Source of the DNA: Ramazzottius varieornatus
Taxonomy: Eukaryota; Tardigrada; Eutardigrada; Parachela; Ramazzottiidae
Length of the DNA: 64,000 bases
Assembly: GCA_001949185.1 (NCBI GenBank)
Contig: BDGG01000003.1
Location: 3,827,158-3,891,157, forward strand
Direction of reading: 5' to 3'
The stretch's first letter is position 1, and each line of letters opens with the position of its first letter. The position numbers and the translations under genes are program-made. The notes under the pieces were generated by a model that searched no databases, had not been told where the DNA came from, and was given only the letters and a program-made list of their open reading frames with translations. Below, one piece after another: positions 35,915 to 49,759 of the stretch.

Positions 35915-37698
35915 GATGATCTTGCTGAGGTAGAAACTCACGGGAAAGACGAGCAGAGCGGAACTCTAGTACTGGACTGGACTGACAGGGAGGAAGAGTC
36001 GGACTTCGGACTTCCGGTCTGAAGGTTGTGAACAAGAACAACTTTGCGATAAACGGTATTGAAAACAAATCGAGTAACCCACGGTGATTTTTTCAGTCGA
36101 AACCCGCTTTGGCGGCTCCGTATCCTTAAATGTCTAATGCTAGGGGGCGCGAAATACCGGAACCGAAGGCCGACACGCCCTATAGAAATCTTTCGGAGAC
36201 GCTGGATGCGGAAGTTTTGGTTATCCCATCGCAGCCTTCTGCTCTCTTCCAGTGATCAAGAGCACTGCCAAAACCATTGTCCCGTGTATTAGGATGAGCA
36301 ATATGCAGTTTCACTCGTCTTGAAGAACTCGCACGAGCGTGAAATGGAGGTCAAGTCAAAGACCTCTATGTGTGTCAAGACCGAGAGAAAACTTGCACAA
36401 AAGAATTACTGTCGTTAGTATCACGTTGTCCTGTTTAGTCACGAAAACAAAAGTGTTTTTCTGCAGACCGGAGCGTGTTCCGAGAGTTCCGGTAATTGGC
36501 ACGGTAGCTGTAAGCAACCGAAGTTTTATAGTCGTCCCCTATCTGAATCTTAAATCTATGGTTCTGTCGAGAACCCAACAACCGAGAACTACAGTGATTG
36601 CCTCTTTTAACAATATTACAGATTTCCTTCCGAAACATTCACACAGTGTGAGCTGCTTTAGTATAAGGCCAGTTAGGCTCCCGGAGGAATTTTAGCCCCA
36701 CTTCCGCTCGAGTTCAGATTTTGATTTGACAGCACTGGGCTGAACTCCTTGCGACGAATCGCGCATTCCAGGTTCTCTGACACTGATGGACCAACGATCA
36801 GAGAACGCTACACGCCCGGATAAGCCGGGTTCTAGGGAAGAGTCGCGAGTACTTGGATTGAGAATCCAGGGTGATGGGGTGGAGTCTGAAACCGCGTAAT
36901 GTGAGGGCGTCATAAAAAGCGATTTGTACGAGATCTAAAAAGTGAACTTTTGGCCCGAGACTTCTTGGATGGTTACTTTAGCTCTTCACGATCGTGAAGC
37001 TGACAGGTACTGATGATGCGAACTGCGCAGAGCAAGGCCAAGTTCATTTGGCCCGCGGTTGTGATCTTTGCTTATAATTAGGAGTGTAACCCAGCTGCCG
37101 GAACTTCTACCGTTAACTACCTATAATCGCATGAACGGTCCAAGCACATACACACCACACTTACAGACATGAGACACCTTCGCTCGCATCACTGCCGATT
37201 TTATTCATTTCTTTACCTGCGCGAATATTATGCCATCAATAAGATGAGGCGCGACTCGAGCATGACCAGTTGACCACTGGTACTTCGATAGCGAGGTGTA
37301 GGATATCGAGAGATCACTTTGCACTTTTAGCTCGCTTGCTTGAAGGCAAGCGAAAGAGAAGAACCGCCATCGTAATGATGGATGGCCGATAGGTAAGTTG
37401 GCAGATCCTGTCTTGTTTAAAGAGTACGACCTTCTTAAGGTTCACAACTTTCGATGACATAATCTTGGCAAGGGCGCACTCGCCCTCTTATCTTGATGTC
37501 TTCCATTGTCTTTAGACGCCACTTCATTATGGACTGAGTCAAAGGGAAACGCGGATTTCGCTGCTTTCGTTATAGCTCTAGTTCTTTTTCATCCAACTGA
37601 TTCCACATACGCCCTGCTGAGTTCGCAAAGGAGGATTATTTATTTTCCGAAGACGCCGCTGGTCGGCCGGATGTTGCGGACAAGACCCGATAACCGAA
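35915..37698. promoter_or_regulatory. Divergent regulatory region of OSGEP and PRDM1, with PRDM1 5' UTR intron
   Basis: 1.8 kb without coding evidence between divergent genes. Toward PRDM1 a likely 5' UTR intron runs from GTAAGTTG at 37393 to GTCTTTAG ending at 37515. A perfect 8-bp hairpin (TCGCTTGC at 37332-37339 and GCAAGCGA at 37346-37353) lies in the presumed leader. The size of the region suits a developmentally regulated transcription-factor gene; individual binding sites were not identified. Confidence 0.4.
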
Positions 37699-40252
<2,554 letters not shown>

Positions 40253-40565
40253 AAACCTCTCGTTTGGATGATGGTTGAGAAAGATATTGGACTATTGCAT
40301 AGTTTGTTTTGTTCGTTGTTTTCTTGGCCCTCCCTGCTAGTCTCGTCACTTCGTTCGGTGTTTCTTCCCCCCAATTACTGTTATTTATTAATCCAATATG
40401 CAGACAGGTTGAAAGTTTTGTTTTTCTCTTCTTGTAACAGCCGCTGGTCGGCAGTTTGTTGCAAGAGTATTAGATGGATACACCTTTCTGACAGTTTTCC
40501 GATCTCTATCTTTGAAGATTTTTGGTTCCTTGGTCAAACTAATCATAAGTTAAAAACGTTTACAC

Positions 40566-40571
40566 AATAAA
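40566..40571 (+). terminator. Poly(A) signal AATAAA of PRDM1
   Basis: AATAAA 314 bp after the PRDM1 stop, followed by A/T-rich sequence. It lies only about 140 bp from the convergent ACAA2 stop. Region 40253-40711 is otherwise the two 3' UTRs. Confidence 0.55.
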
Positions 40572-40711
40572 ATCTTAAAATGATAATGAAAAGATGCTGT
40601 GAGCTATACTTCTTCAGCATCGGTAAAGGTTCGTTGCGTCCTCAACTATGACCTCCAGTTCGAGGTACTCCACGGAAAGGCACATGGAGAATTCGCTCTG
40701 AGTCTAGTAGC

Positions 40712-43700
40712 CTACTTCGTATTTTCGATCAGGATAGCGATTCCTTGTCCACCGCCGATGCATGCGGATCCAATGGCGTATCTCCCCTTACGTCGCCTGT
40801 TGAAAAGTAGAAATGGTAGCTACAAAACGGTGCACGGTTTTATGTTTTGACGAAATTCTGATTCACCTTAGTTCGTGAGTCAGGTGTGACATTATGCGAC
40901 TTCCGGAAGCTCCGAGTGGATGTCCAAGGGCGATGGCTCCGCCATTGACATTCGTCTTCTCACTGGGAAGACCGAGTTCTTTCTGCACTGACAGGAACTG
41001 ACTGCCAAACGCTTCGTTAACCTGCAACCACAGGACAGTGTCAGCTTCCGACAAGCTTCTCCGATAAGCATAATTACTGCTACTGACCAATGGGAGGAAA
41101 ACTAGAAGACCGACTCACCTCGAACAGGTCGACATCTTCCATCATGACTCCGGTCTTCTCAAGTAAAGTCTTAATGGCGTAAGCTGGCCCTATACCCATT
41201 ACTTTAGGTTCACATCCTGAAACCAAAGAGCTGATTGAGGTACACGCGCTGTTCACAAGCCATCAAGAATGCAACGTTTACAACTGGAAGCGCACTAACC
41301 AACAGTATGCCAGCCGACAATACGGGCCAATGGTTCCAGTGCTCTGTCCTTAACAGCTTCTTCGCTTGCAATCACGAGGGCTCCAGCTCCATCACATACT
41401 CCCTACAAAGGAAGAGAAAAGGGTTTATATCCCATTAAGGCGAAATGGGACATTACTGTTCCTAGAACATTTCGGTGAAAGACCGCACTAACCGATGCAC
41501 TTCCGGGTGTCACTGTTCCTTTCTTCTTGAAGACCGTTGGCAGCTTGCCCAGTATCTCCATTGTTGTTTCTCGCGGATGCTCGTCCCTCTCAACCACTTC
41601 CTCACCTTTTCTGCCCTTTATCGTAACAGGCGCGGTCTCCAGCCTGAACCTGCCGTCTTCATAAGCTTCTTTCCATCGGGACTGAGACAGGAGCGCGAAC
41701 TTGTCGGCATCTTCCCTGGTTATGTTATACTGCTCGGCGAGGTTCTCGGCAGTTACGCCCATCGGAGTTTGGATATAGTAGTCGGTCAGGCCATCCCACA
41801 GTAGATCGACAAACTTATAATCTCCGCCTAGTTTCGTTCCGAACCGAACGTCCCTCACAGCAAACGGTGCTTGACTGAAAAAGTTTCAATACGGTTATCT
41901 CGATAAGTGGGGCGTCCGCATATGAATTCACTCAAATCCTTCTACAAAGTCGCGCACGCTCTCATCTGATAACAATGAGACCGTGCGCCACTCAACATAA
42001 CAATCCGGGTGAATTCACTTGCCGACGTTCCAAGTACACGTGTACTGTAGCGAAAGCAAATCATTTTTAGAAACAACAATACAAGTCTTCAAGTTTTCAA
42101 ATCCAATGATACAAGTCATCACGTTCAGGGGATCGTAACCGAACTTTCGCTCTACCTTGGCGGAGATTAAATCAGTACCAGAACCATCTTGCCCAGACCA
42201 CCAAGGGAAATGCTGACAGCTTTTCCAATCATCTTACAAACAAAATAAGACTTCCGATCAGGTTTCTTACCTCATACTTTCCGTGCCTCCGCACAGAACG
42301 ATCTGGCTTTCACCAGTGTGGATCTCTCGGGCTCCGTAGATGATAGATTCGAATCCACTTCCGCATAGCCGGTTGATGGTGACTGCAGGAACAGGAACAG
42401 GTATTCCACTCCGGAGAGAACAATGCCGTGCAAGGTAAGCGGCATCCCGACTTGACTGGATCACATTCCCAACAGCCACGCTGTCCACCCATTCCGGCTC
42501 TACGCTAGCTTGTTCGAGCGCTGCCTTCGAAGCCTGGAACGAAGGCAGAATTTTAACAGTAGCCACGTATTTTAACTTACCGAAGTGCCGAGTGACTGTC
42601 CCGAGTGATCTTACGATAACCGCCAAGTCAGTCGCGGAATGGTCCTTTAGCTTTCCTCCAAAGGCTCCAAAAGGCGTCCGCTTCGCTCCCACGATGAATA
42701 CTGCAAGAAAAAATGATCGTGTACAACAACTTGTAGCCGATTACCGGTATTACAGGTGCAAAGTGAACGGGAGTGGCAACTTAATCTCTATAATTGTATA
42801 ACACGGAACGTGTCGTGTACACTGCGTTCCATTTCGCGAGAGCTCCGCCCAAAAGGCTGGCCTTCCAGCGAAGCTTTAGAATGAATCATAGACCGCTTGG
42901 GTCATCGTACTGCGTGGATGAGCAGTTTTGGAGCGGCATAGCGTTTTGGTGGTCGCTATCCGCTTCGCTCCCCTTTGTAGCGAAACTATAGCGGACGGAG
43001 CTCTGGCCAAAACTGGACGTAGCGAAGCGGAATCCGTAGAAAACTACGAAAGCGGAAAAAGGACCAAAGCGGAGCGGAAAGCCGAATTCCGCTATGGTAA
43101 ATGTAAAAAGTCACAGTTTTTTCAGTTGAACGAGTGATTATCGTTCCAAATGCATATAGTTCTTAGAGGACAACCACCCATGTAAACCTTCGAGTGAGAG
43201 ATGACTAAGCGATCGCAAAATCAAGCACACCATACGGCACAAGTTTTCGCAAGAGGGCGACTAATCTCTTAACTTTAGTTGTCTAACGCATCTTCTGATG
43301 AAATCTTGACTTTCGCTCTTCCATGAAAACTTGTACCATCGGCTGTGCGAAGTGTACAAGAGGTTTGGTTGATTTTCGAGAGAACTGCTGAAGGATGGCT
43401 GCTACGGAGATTGTCATCGACGAAGATGACGATGTGGAAGCGTCGGAAGCATCGAGTGGAGACCGCGACCGGAAGGCGAAAGAATTCTACTCCACCTTTT
43501 TCACGTCGTTAGCTACCGCCAGAGAATCGAAGAACAGCAAGAGCTACGTAGTTCATTCCGGGAACTGTCGTCTGTGCCCGAAGGAAAAGAAGATTGAGAA
43601 GAAGATATCATCCCGGGACGGCTACAGTAACTTCAAAAGCCATGTGTTGACTTTCCACAACAAAAACCAGGTAATGATCCCCTCTCCGGAACTTTAACAG

Positions 43701-45855
43701 CCATCATATTTACCCGGATAGCTGGAATTGAATTCCCGTAACCTTGTTTTCAATTTTATTGCTGGTACTAGGAGGTGGTAACGTTCTGTGCATCGTCGGA
43801 AGGAGCGAAACGAAAAGCGGACAATGGCACGCTTGTCGATTACTTTCCTTCGGCGAAGAAGAAGCGACTTGGACGGAAGCATCCCAAGCAGATCCGTCTG
43901 GACGAAGCCGTAGCTCTTATCCAGGTGCAGACTCTGATCGCGCCGTCCGTGCTCGGTCACTCGTCCTTTGATAAAGCTATCAAAGTTGCAGACAGTGGTT
44001 TAGAGGTAAAGCCTATTATTTTCCATATGGGCGCATGACGTCATATCGAGACAGCTGTTTCGTACTTGTAGTGGCCGAAGAGGCACCGAATCGTCAAAAC
44101 GCTTCTACCTGCGCAGTACGTCAATATCAAAGCTGCGCTAGTCAGACTGTTGGACAAAGCGGACGCAGGAGCGATTAACATCGACATTTGGAGCAGTAAA
44201 CGTCAGCGTGGGTACCTCGGCATCAGTGTCCATTTCATCGACGAGAAGTTCCGCTTGCGCAATTTCCTTCTCGCCTGTCCTCGCTTCAAAGGCTCACACA
44301 CAGCTGAAGCGATACTCAAATTGACAGTGGAGGTGATTGCGGATTACGGTCTGCAAAGGAAGATCTTCTACGTGGGTACGGACAATGGAAGCAATATCAT
44401 TTGCGCATTCAAAGACTGGTTTCCGCAGTTCTATGAATTCAACAGCCCTGCCGATAGCTCAGGTACCGCCATGTAGAGAATCCTACAGTTTAGTCACTTG
44501 TCTGACTGGAAAAGTATCTTGCATTTACTCGTTGTTTGTTGCAGATGATGACTCACTTCAACAAGAAAGCCATTGCGTATAAATTTGCGTATATTCACTA
44601 GGCTGTTCAGCTTTATGGAAGACGAAGTTTCTCTGGCCAAGACTAAGCAGAGTCCAGCAATTACGGTTGAAGCAGAATATGAGCTCTATCTGAACAACGA
44701 CTGGAGCGGCGAGAACCCTTTGAACTTCTACCGGATGAAAGGAACGCAAGATATTTTCAAGAGGATGTGTGTGATAGCTAAGTAAATTTTATGTGCGCCT
44801 GCGACTACCGCTGGTATCGAGCGAATTTTCAGTATTTCGGGAAGAATTCTTAATGAGATTAGACTTCGCACCAATTATCTGAATTTCGAGAGACTATTAT
44901 TTTGTAATGTCAATCAAGACCTTCTTGATCTAATCGCGAAGAGCAAGCCTGCTGCAAAATGTTTCCAGTGAAACCTAATATTTTCAAAAATATTCCTATA
45001 GCGGTCCATAGCGGAAAGCGACCTTCGAAAATTCATAGCGAAACTAAAGCGGGAAGTAAGATCGAAGCAAAGCGGTAGCGAAGCGAAATGTTCCAGTTCT
45101 CATAACTGCTCATCCCTGCATCGTAGACAGCTGTTCAGGCATTCTAAAGGCCTCAAATTGAAGAAACTACCGCAAGCCTAAGCCTATGGCGGAAAGATCA
45201 AAGGATGATTCACATCTGACTTAATGAAAAGCCCAGACCGGTCACCACGCCCATTGACCAATAGACAGAAAAGAAGGGCCAATAAACCAGCTGCGATTGG
45301 GCGGTCAACTTATCAATACCGATGGCTAGTATCGGTGGTCAAACAGCAGAACCAATGGCCGGCACCTAGTGCTCAACCTAGAAAGATCAATGGTCAACCA
45401 CTAGTGATTAACCAACCTACCCACCCACCCTGGCGATCATATTATTGTACGATCATCTAATCTCCTGCCTAGTTACCCAGCCGCGTCGCTGCCGATCGCG
45501 CAGCAGGCAGCACGAGTTACGTCATACCCTGTCGGTCGTACCATTGTCCGACCGGCAGGGTCCTGAGAGTAATCAATTCTTTGTTAATCAACTAGCTGTT
45601 TTCGCCAGTTGATTCGTACGAATTTGAATGATCAGACACAAAGTCATGATTCAGCGAAGACTAAAAAAATTGGAAAAACCAGAGAAAAAATCGGGGAAGC
45701 ATCCTGAAAAAAGGATCGTGCTGTCTGGAGCTCGAGCTTCCTCTGATGAGTTTGCGATTCAGAGTCCCCTTAGGTATCCGCACAGTGACTCGAGCTCCCG
45801 TTCGACACTTACCATTGCAAAGCTTGTTCGCTGCCTGCAGTGATAAAGAATTCAT
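40712..45855 (-). CDS. ACAA2: Mitochondrial 3-ketoacyl-CoA thiolase (ACAA2-type)
   Basis: Thiolase of the last step of mitochondrial fatty-acid beta-oxidation: 3-ketoacyl-CoA + CoA to acetyl-CoA + shortened acyl-CoA. Exons 45813-45855, 42615-42700, 42271-42533, 41493-41874, 41300-41402, 41119-41216, 40867-41021, 40712-40796 give 404 aa (human ACAA2 has 397). Features: [20 protein letters not shown], nucleophile Cys in [68 protein letters not shown] and [11 protein letters not shown]. The first exon ([14 protein letters not shown]) is inferred from a phase-matched ATG plus GTAAGTG donor and looks like an import presequence. This makes intron 1 about 3.1 kb, and it contains a hAT transposon. 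Intron 3 contains a small inverted-repeat element. The enzyme call is secure; exon 1 is probable. Confidence 0.92.
41909..42031. mobile_element. AAGTGGCGCAC element, copy 8 (ACAA2 intron 3)
   Basis: Both arms contain GTCxGCAxxTGAATTCAC in inverted orientation; cores AAGTCGCGCACG and CGTGCGCCACTC. Confidence 0.8.
42911..45118 (+). mobile_element. hAT-superfamily DNA transposon in ACAA2 intron 1
   Basis: A 2.2-kb element. Left end at about 42911 reads GTGGATGAGCAGTTTTGG; right end, inverted from 45118, reads CAGGGATGAGCAGTTATGAG, a typical hAT terminus. Flanks CATCGTAC (42903-42910) and CATCGTAG (45119-45126) match at 7 of 8 positions, fitting the 8-bp hAT target duplication. Sub-terminal regions (about 42930-43085 and 44990-45090) are full of AGCGG and GCGAAGCG repeats on both strands, as usual for transposase binding sites in hATs. 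It lies opposite to the host gene's strand. Confidence 0.85.
43395..44971 (+). pseudogene. hAT transposase, inactivated
   Basis: Starts at an ATG ([20 protein letters not shown]) with a BED-type zinc finger ([12 protein letters not shown]...FKSHVLTFH). After introns it continues through [32 protein letters not shown] and [13 protein letters not shown], the hAT RNase H-like core. The middle insertion domain is missing, and the C-terminal part (near 44590-44971) lies in another frame. The dimerisation motif is cut by TAA at its start: AK, stop, [20 protein letters not shown]. Deletion, frameshift and stop together mean no functional enzyme. The order of domains and motifs makes the family certain. 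Confidence 0.85.
45119..45812. other. ACAA2 intron 1 remainder with a 13-bp inverted repeat
   Basis: Between the hAT element and exon 1. ACCCTGTCGGTCG at 45526-45538 pairs with CGACCGGCAGGGT at 45549-45561 (one mismatch). Sequence at 45235-45425 has recurring CCAAT/ATTGG and GGTCAA words without exact periodicity. No coding evidence. Confidence 0.4.
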
Positions 45856-46222
45856 CTTTGGAATGTAAGTCGATCCACAGGATACAGGTACGGAAGATCA
45901 ACAGATAAAGAGAGCGAAGTTACGGAAGACGAAGAATCGTTCGAAAATCGAAACAAACCAAAAACAAAACTTGAAGTTTTATTTTATTCAAGAAATTGCG
46001 ATGTTCGAGGGGGAAGAGAAAATAGGTGGGGTGTTGATTGCTTGATTGTGTTGTGAATCGATTAGCAGGCTGCAGGCAGGTATAATTAGACCATAGTGGC
46101 ATAGTCCTCCCGAATCCCGATTGTTCCTCCGCGTGCAGATCTCTCCCGGCTCCGTTTTCCTTTGCAGACATTAGAGGCGAGTTGGATACAGAGTAGCGAG
46201 GACCTGGGACGCAGGTTGAATC
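45856..46222. promoter_or_regulatory. Divergent promoter region, ACAA2 (-) / BtpA family (+)
   Basis: 367 bp separate the two start codons, so both promoters must fit here if ACAA2 exon 1 is right. No TATA box recognised. Confidence 0.45.
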
Positions 46223-47905
46223 ATGACAGGCCTGTCGAAAGCTCTAGCCGCTTGGGAGAAGCTATTTGGTCGGCTTCAGTCGGTCGTAATCGGAGTTGTC
46301 CATCTACATGCTCTGCCGGGAACACCGAGGAACTCAAAAAGCATCCAGGAGATTGTCGATGTGGCCTGCAAGGAAGCCAACATCTACTTCAAACATGGGG
46401 TGGTAAGCACTGAAAATCGTCAATTCCAGCAGCTGACTGCAACGAGAAACAGAGACAGTGTACCGTATTAACTTCCGGTTTCTTGTAAACAGGATGCGGT
46501 GATAGTTGAGAACAGCCACGACATTCCTTACGTTAAGCACCCTCATATCGGACCGGAGATCACCTCGTAAGCTAACACTATTTCGTAGGCTTGGGATTCT
46601 GACCAGACTTATTGTATGTGTATTTTGTTTTCCGTTCCTGAAAACTGCACATGTGCATTGTGTTGTAGGTATGTCACGCGAGTCTGTGCCGAGATTCGGC
46701 GGCAGTTCCCCAAGAAGCCGATCGGTGTGCAGGTTTTGGCAGGAGGAAATGCAGAAGCTTTAGCGATTGCGCACGCTTGTGGGTAAATCTTGCCAACGAT
46801 ACGCGTAAAGGACCGGAATTGGTTCCCTGGTGTTTAGGAATCGTGCTTCTTGCAGGTTGAACTTTATAAGGGCAGAAGGCTTTGTCTACACAGCAGTTGC
46901 AGGTGAGGAGTTTGTCTGCTTTCCATGGAAATGCGATTGGTGCTAGACTCTTGTACACACATTGTTACGTATCATTGAATTTTGTGATTTCCGTGTTTCT
47001 GCAGATGAAGGCATTATTGACGCCTGCGCAGGACCACTCCTCAGAATGCGAAAACATATCGGGGCCGAAAATGTCATGATATTGGCCGATATAAAGAAGA
47101 AGCACAGGTACAAAAGAGAAATTTCGTTCGTCATGTTTTACTATTTAGAAGCCTGAAGCGTCGAGCAAAAAAGAACCGTCGAATACTGCAGTACGGGAAG
47201 TCAGAATGATAACGTAAAGTTTTCTTCGTAGAACTGACTGGAGCAAGTTCTGTTTTCTTTTCTCAGTGCCCACACGATCACCAGCGATTTGACCATCCAG
47301 AATGTCGCACAGGGAGCAGAATTTTGTCTGGCGGATGGAGTAATCATTACCGGTATCATGACGGGAAAGCAACCGGATCCCCAAGAAGCAGCAGGTATTA
47401 TGCAGCCTGGCTTATTCGTCTTGTTTCACTCCGCGAACCACTGTCTGGCTTACTCAGTGTCTTAGACGAAAGCAAACTACTGTATTGCACCTGATGAGAT
47501 GCTTGTTTGATTTTAGTTACTCAGAGAGTTGTCAGCATCCCCGTGCTTTTCGGTTCAGGAGTTACTACCGAGAACCTCCATGCTTTTATCGGTGACGCCA
47601 ACGGTCTCATCGTCGGGTCGGACTTCAAAGTTGATGGTTAGTACGAAAACCGAGCACGAATAATGAAGCTGGTAAAAAGTAGAAAAGAAATTCGAAGCTC
47701 AGTTGGAAACAGTTTGTCATCTTCACGTTGTGTGGCTGTGTTCTTCCGATACAACATGCATGCTGTTTTTCCAGGAAAAATGCTGAACGACCTAGACGAG
47801 AAGAGAGTGGAGAAGTTTATGAAAGCGGTGGCAAAACTACGCGATACCGTGGTCGATGAGAACTCCGCTAAGAAGACGAAACCCACCACTACCTTCATTG
47901 GATAG
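46223..47905 (+). CDS. BtpA-family TIM-barrel protein
   Basis: Member of the BtpA family (Pfam PF03437), named for a cyanobacterial photosystem I biogenesis factor; in animals its role is not established. Eight exons (46223-46402, 46493-46566, 46669-46782, 46856-46902, 47005-47107, 47267-47394, 47517-47636, 47775-47905) give 298 aa in phase. Family segments: VIGVVHLHALPGTPRNS, DAVIVENSHDIPYVKH, IGVQVLAGGNAEALAIAHA, LNFIRAEGFVYTAVADEGI, VMILADIKKKHSAH, DGVIITGIMTGKQPDP, VLFGSGVTTENLHAF and GLIVGSDFKVDGK. All barrel elements appear intact. The C-terminal Lys-rich tail is extra. No targeting signal is evident. Family call is strong; function is unknown. Confidence 0.9.
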
Positions 47906-48616
47906 ACAGCGGTAAAAGCACCTACTAGAACGGTGAATTCAAGGTGTGAAGTTTCAAAAGGTGAAGCCTCAGGTTGAGAATGTTTTGACATTTTTTGCTA
48001 TGGATTTGGCTCGTTGCCGAAGAAAACGTCGTTCCGATGACGTTCATAGAACTACGGCCTTTGAAATTTTAACAAGAGCTTTTTTACTCAGCTTTCATTT
48101 TACGCAGGCAAACTTGGCTCGTCATTCGTTTTGTCACTCAAGGTGATCGCATCTCTGTGCGGTGGAACTTCCATGTACGGTATTCAGAAAAGAAAAAGTG
48201 AGAAATAAAAACGGAGTTCGCAAGATATCAAGAAACATCAAGGTACAATCACATGCTCAGACATTCGTTATAGCTTTGACTGATAACAAGGCTTTATGGA
48301 CGAGATCATGTTCGTTTTGTTGCTTTTTTTCTTCGTCGTGTGCGGAGGGATGAACGATTATACAGGGCAACTCTTTCACTGTACACACGTGCAGTCATGT
48401 GGCGAGGACATTAGACATTCTCTTGGCGAAGAAACGAGGTCGGGGTCGATACCGAAGAGTGCTGACATATCCAGAAACAATGTGGTACGTCAGGCGAAAA
48501 CATCAAGTACAGAGAACTAGCCGCGATAGCGCTGACATTCGAAGTGGATTAACTGCAAAGTCCAAGTTCGTCGGCATAGTGGAATAACCCCCAACCACGT
48601 TGCGAACTCATGTTGA
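47906..48616. other. Tail-to-tail spacer between BtpA family and TP53INP genes
   Basis: Carries both 3' UTRs. An AATAAA at 48204-48209 could serve the BtpA gene. No coding exon supported. Confidence 0.35.
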
Positions 48617-49759
48617 TTACTGAAGGCAACGGTAATTCCCTTCACGCACCGTACTATTCTTGGGAATATTGACTCGTGTCAGCCGATTACTGCGGCGCAC
48701 TTGTTTCCTCGATAAAGCCTTCTTCCAGGTCCGAAGTTCCGTCTCCTCGTGCTGCAGTTGTTTGTCTGCTTCGGCCATGAGGTTAGTCTCCCCCAACGCA
48801 GTTCGAACCGCGGGAGTTGCCGCGTTAAAGTTTGTGGTGGCTCCCGAACTCTGGCGGGTTCTTCGAGTCCTTCGCTTCCTCTTGCCCTTCCTCTGTACAA
48901 CAGGCGCTGTGTTCTCGTCGACCGGTACGACAGCAAGTTGGCCTTGATCGTCCGGTGTATCACGGGATGAGGGGCAGTCTTCCTCCATTACTGGAGGCGC
49001 AGACTGGTACAAGAGTCGTCCAGCTTGACGGGCGGTAGCTGCAACCGGTAATAGGTAAACTGACATTGATGGATGTTCGAGCAAGAGGTCCTCGAAAGGG
49101 TTGTTAGTTGGGCATGGCGCGGATCGGGTAAAGCAGGGCGGTGGAGCCAGGTACCAGGCGGCAGCCCTGCTCTTCCAGCTTTCCACGTTATCCATCACTA
49201 TGGACAAAAGGCACCCATTACCACTGTACACCATTTCACCGCAGATTTTACCCACACGCAGTGATATCGCGGCGAAAACAGCAAAACCCGTAAACAATGG
49301 TGTTAGTGACACAACACGCAATACCGATACGACAAAAACAGATCGGATTGCACGGAAACCAGGAAGTAGTACAACACGGATGGGGTTTTCCGCAGAGCTC
49401 AACGGCACACAGTTTCGAAATCGATTGATTCCAGGTACCAGTGTGGCTGATTGAATGTGTTATACCGTACCTGGATCTTCATCTTCCTCTTCCGCCAGGG
49501 CGAAGAGTCCTTCGTCAGCATCCGCGTCGGACGGGTTCTCCGAGGGTTCGCGCCTGGTATTCGCTCGGCAGACGATTTGCCATCCGTCCTGGTCCTCGAT
49601 ATCATACTGGACATTCTTCGAGTCATCTGGATCACAAAGGTCCGGTGAGGTCCTCTCAGGTCCGTCTCGAGTCTCAGTCACTTCCGGCACCACCTGACAG
49701 TTTTCGTCGCTGGTTTTAGAGCAGAGGTATCCCAGTACGTTGTTCAGCATGGACGCCAT
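48617..49759 (-). CDS. TP53INP: TP53INP (p53-inducible nuclear protein / DOR) homologue
   Basis: Homologue of TP53INP1/2, nuclear-cytoplasmic shuttling proteins that promote autophagosome formation and act as nuclear-receptor coactivators. Two exons (49471-49759, 48617-49197) give 289 aa. The N-terminal domain has the LC3-interacting motif in EDQDGWQIV (aromatic-x-x-aliphatic after acidic residues), then the family hallmarks WYLAPPPCFT and NPFEDLLLEHPSMSVY. The basic stretch RKGKRKRRTRRTR is a likely nuclear localisation signal. The C-terminal ALSRKQVRRSNRLTRVNIP resembles the conserved second domain of TP53INPs. It is longer than human TP53INP1 (240 aa) owing to the middle linker. Intron and phase are consistent. 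Confidence 0.88.

Noticed and set aside
37430-37540. Possible twelfth AAGTGGCGCAC element (AAGGGCGCAC ... GACGCCACTT)
   Set aside because: Core words are similar but the outer arms match the family only at about chance level, and one end coincides with the proposed UTR splice acceptor.
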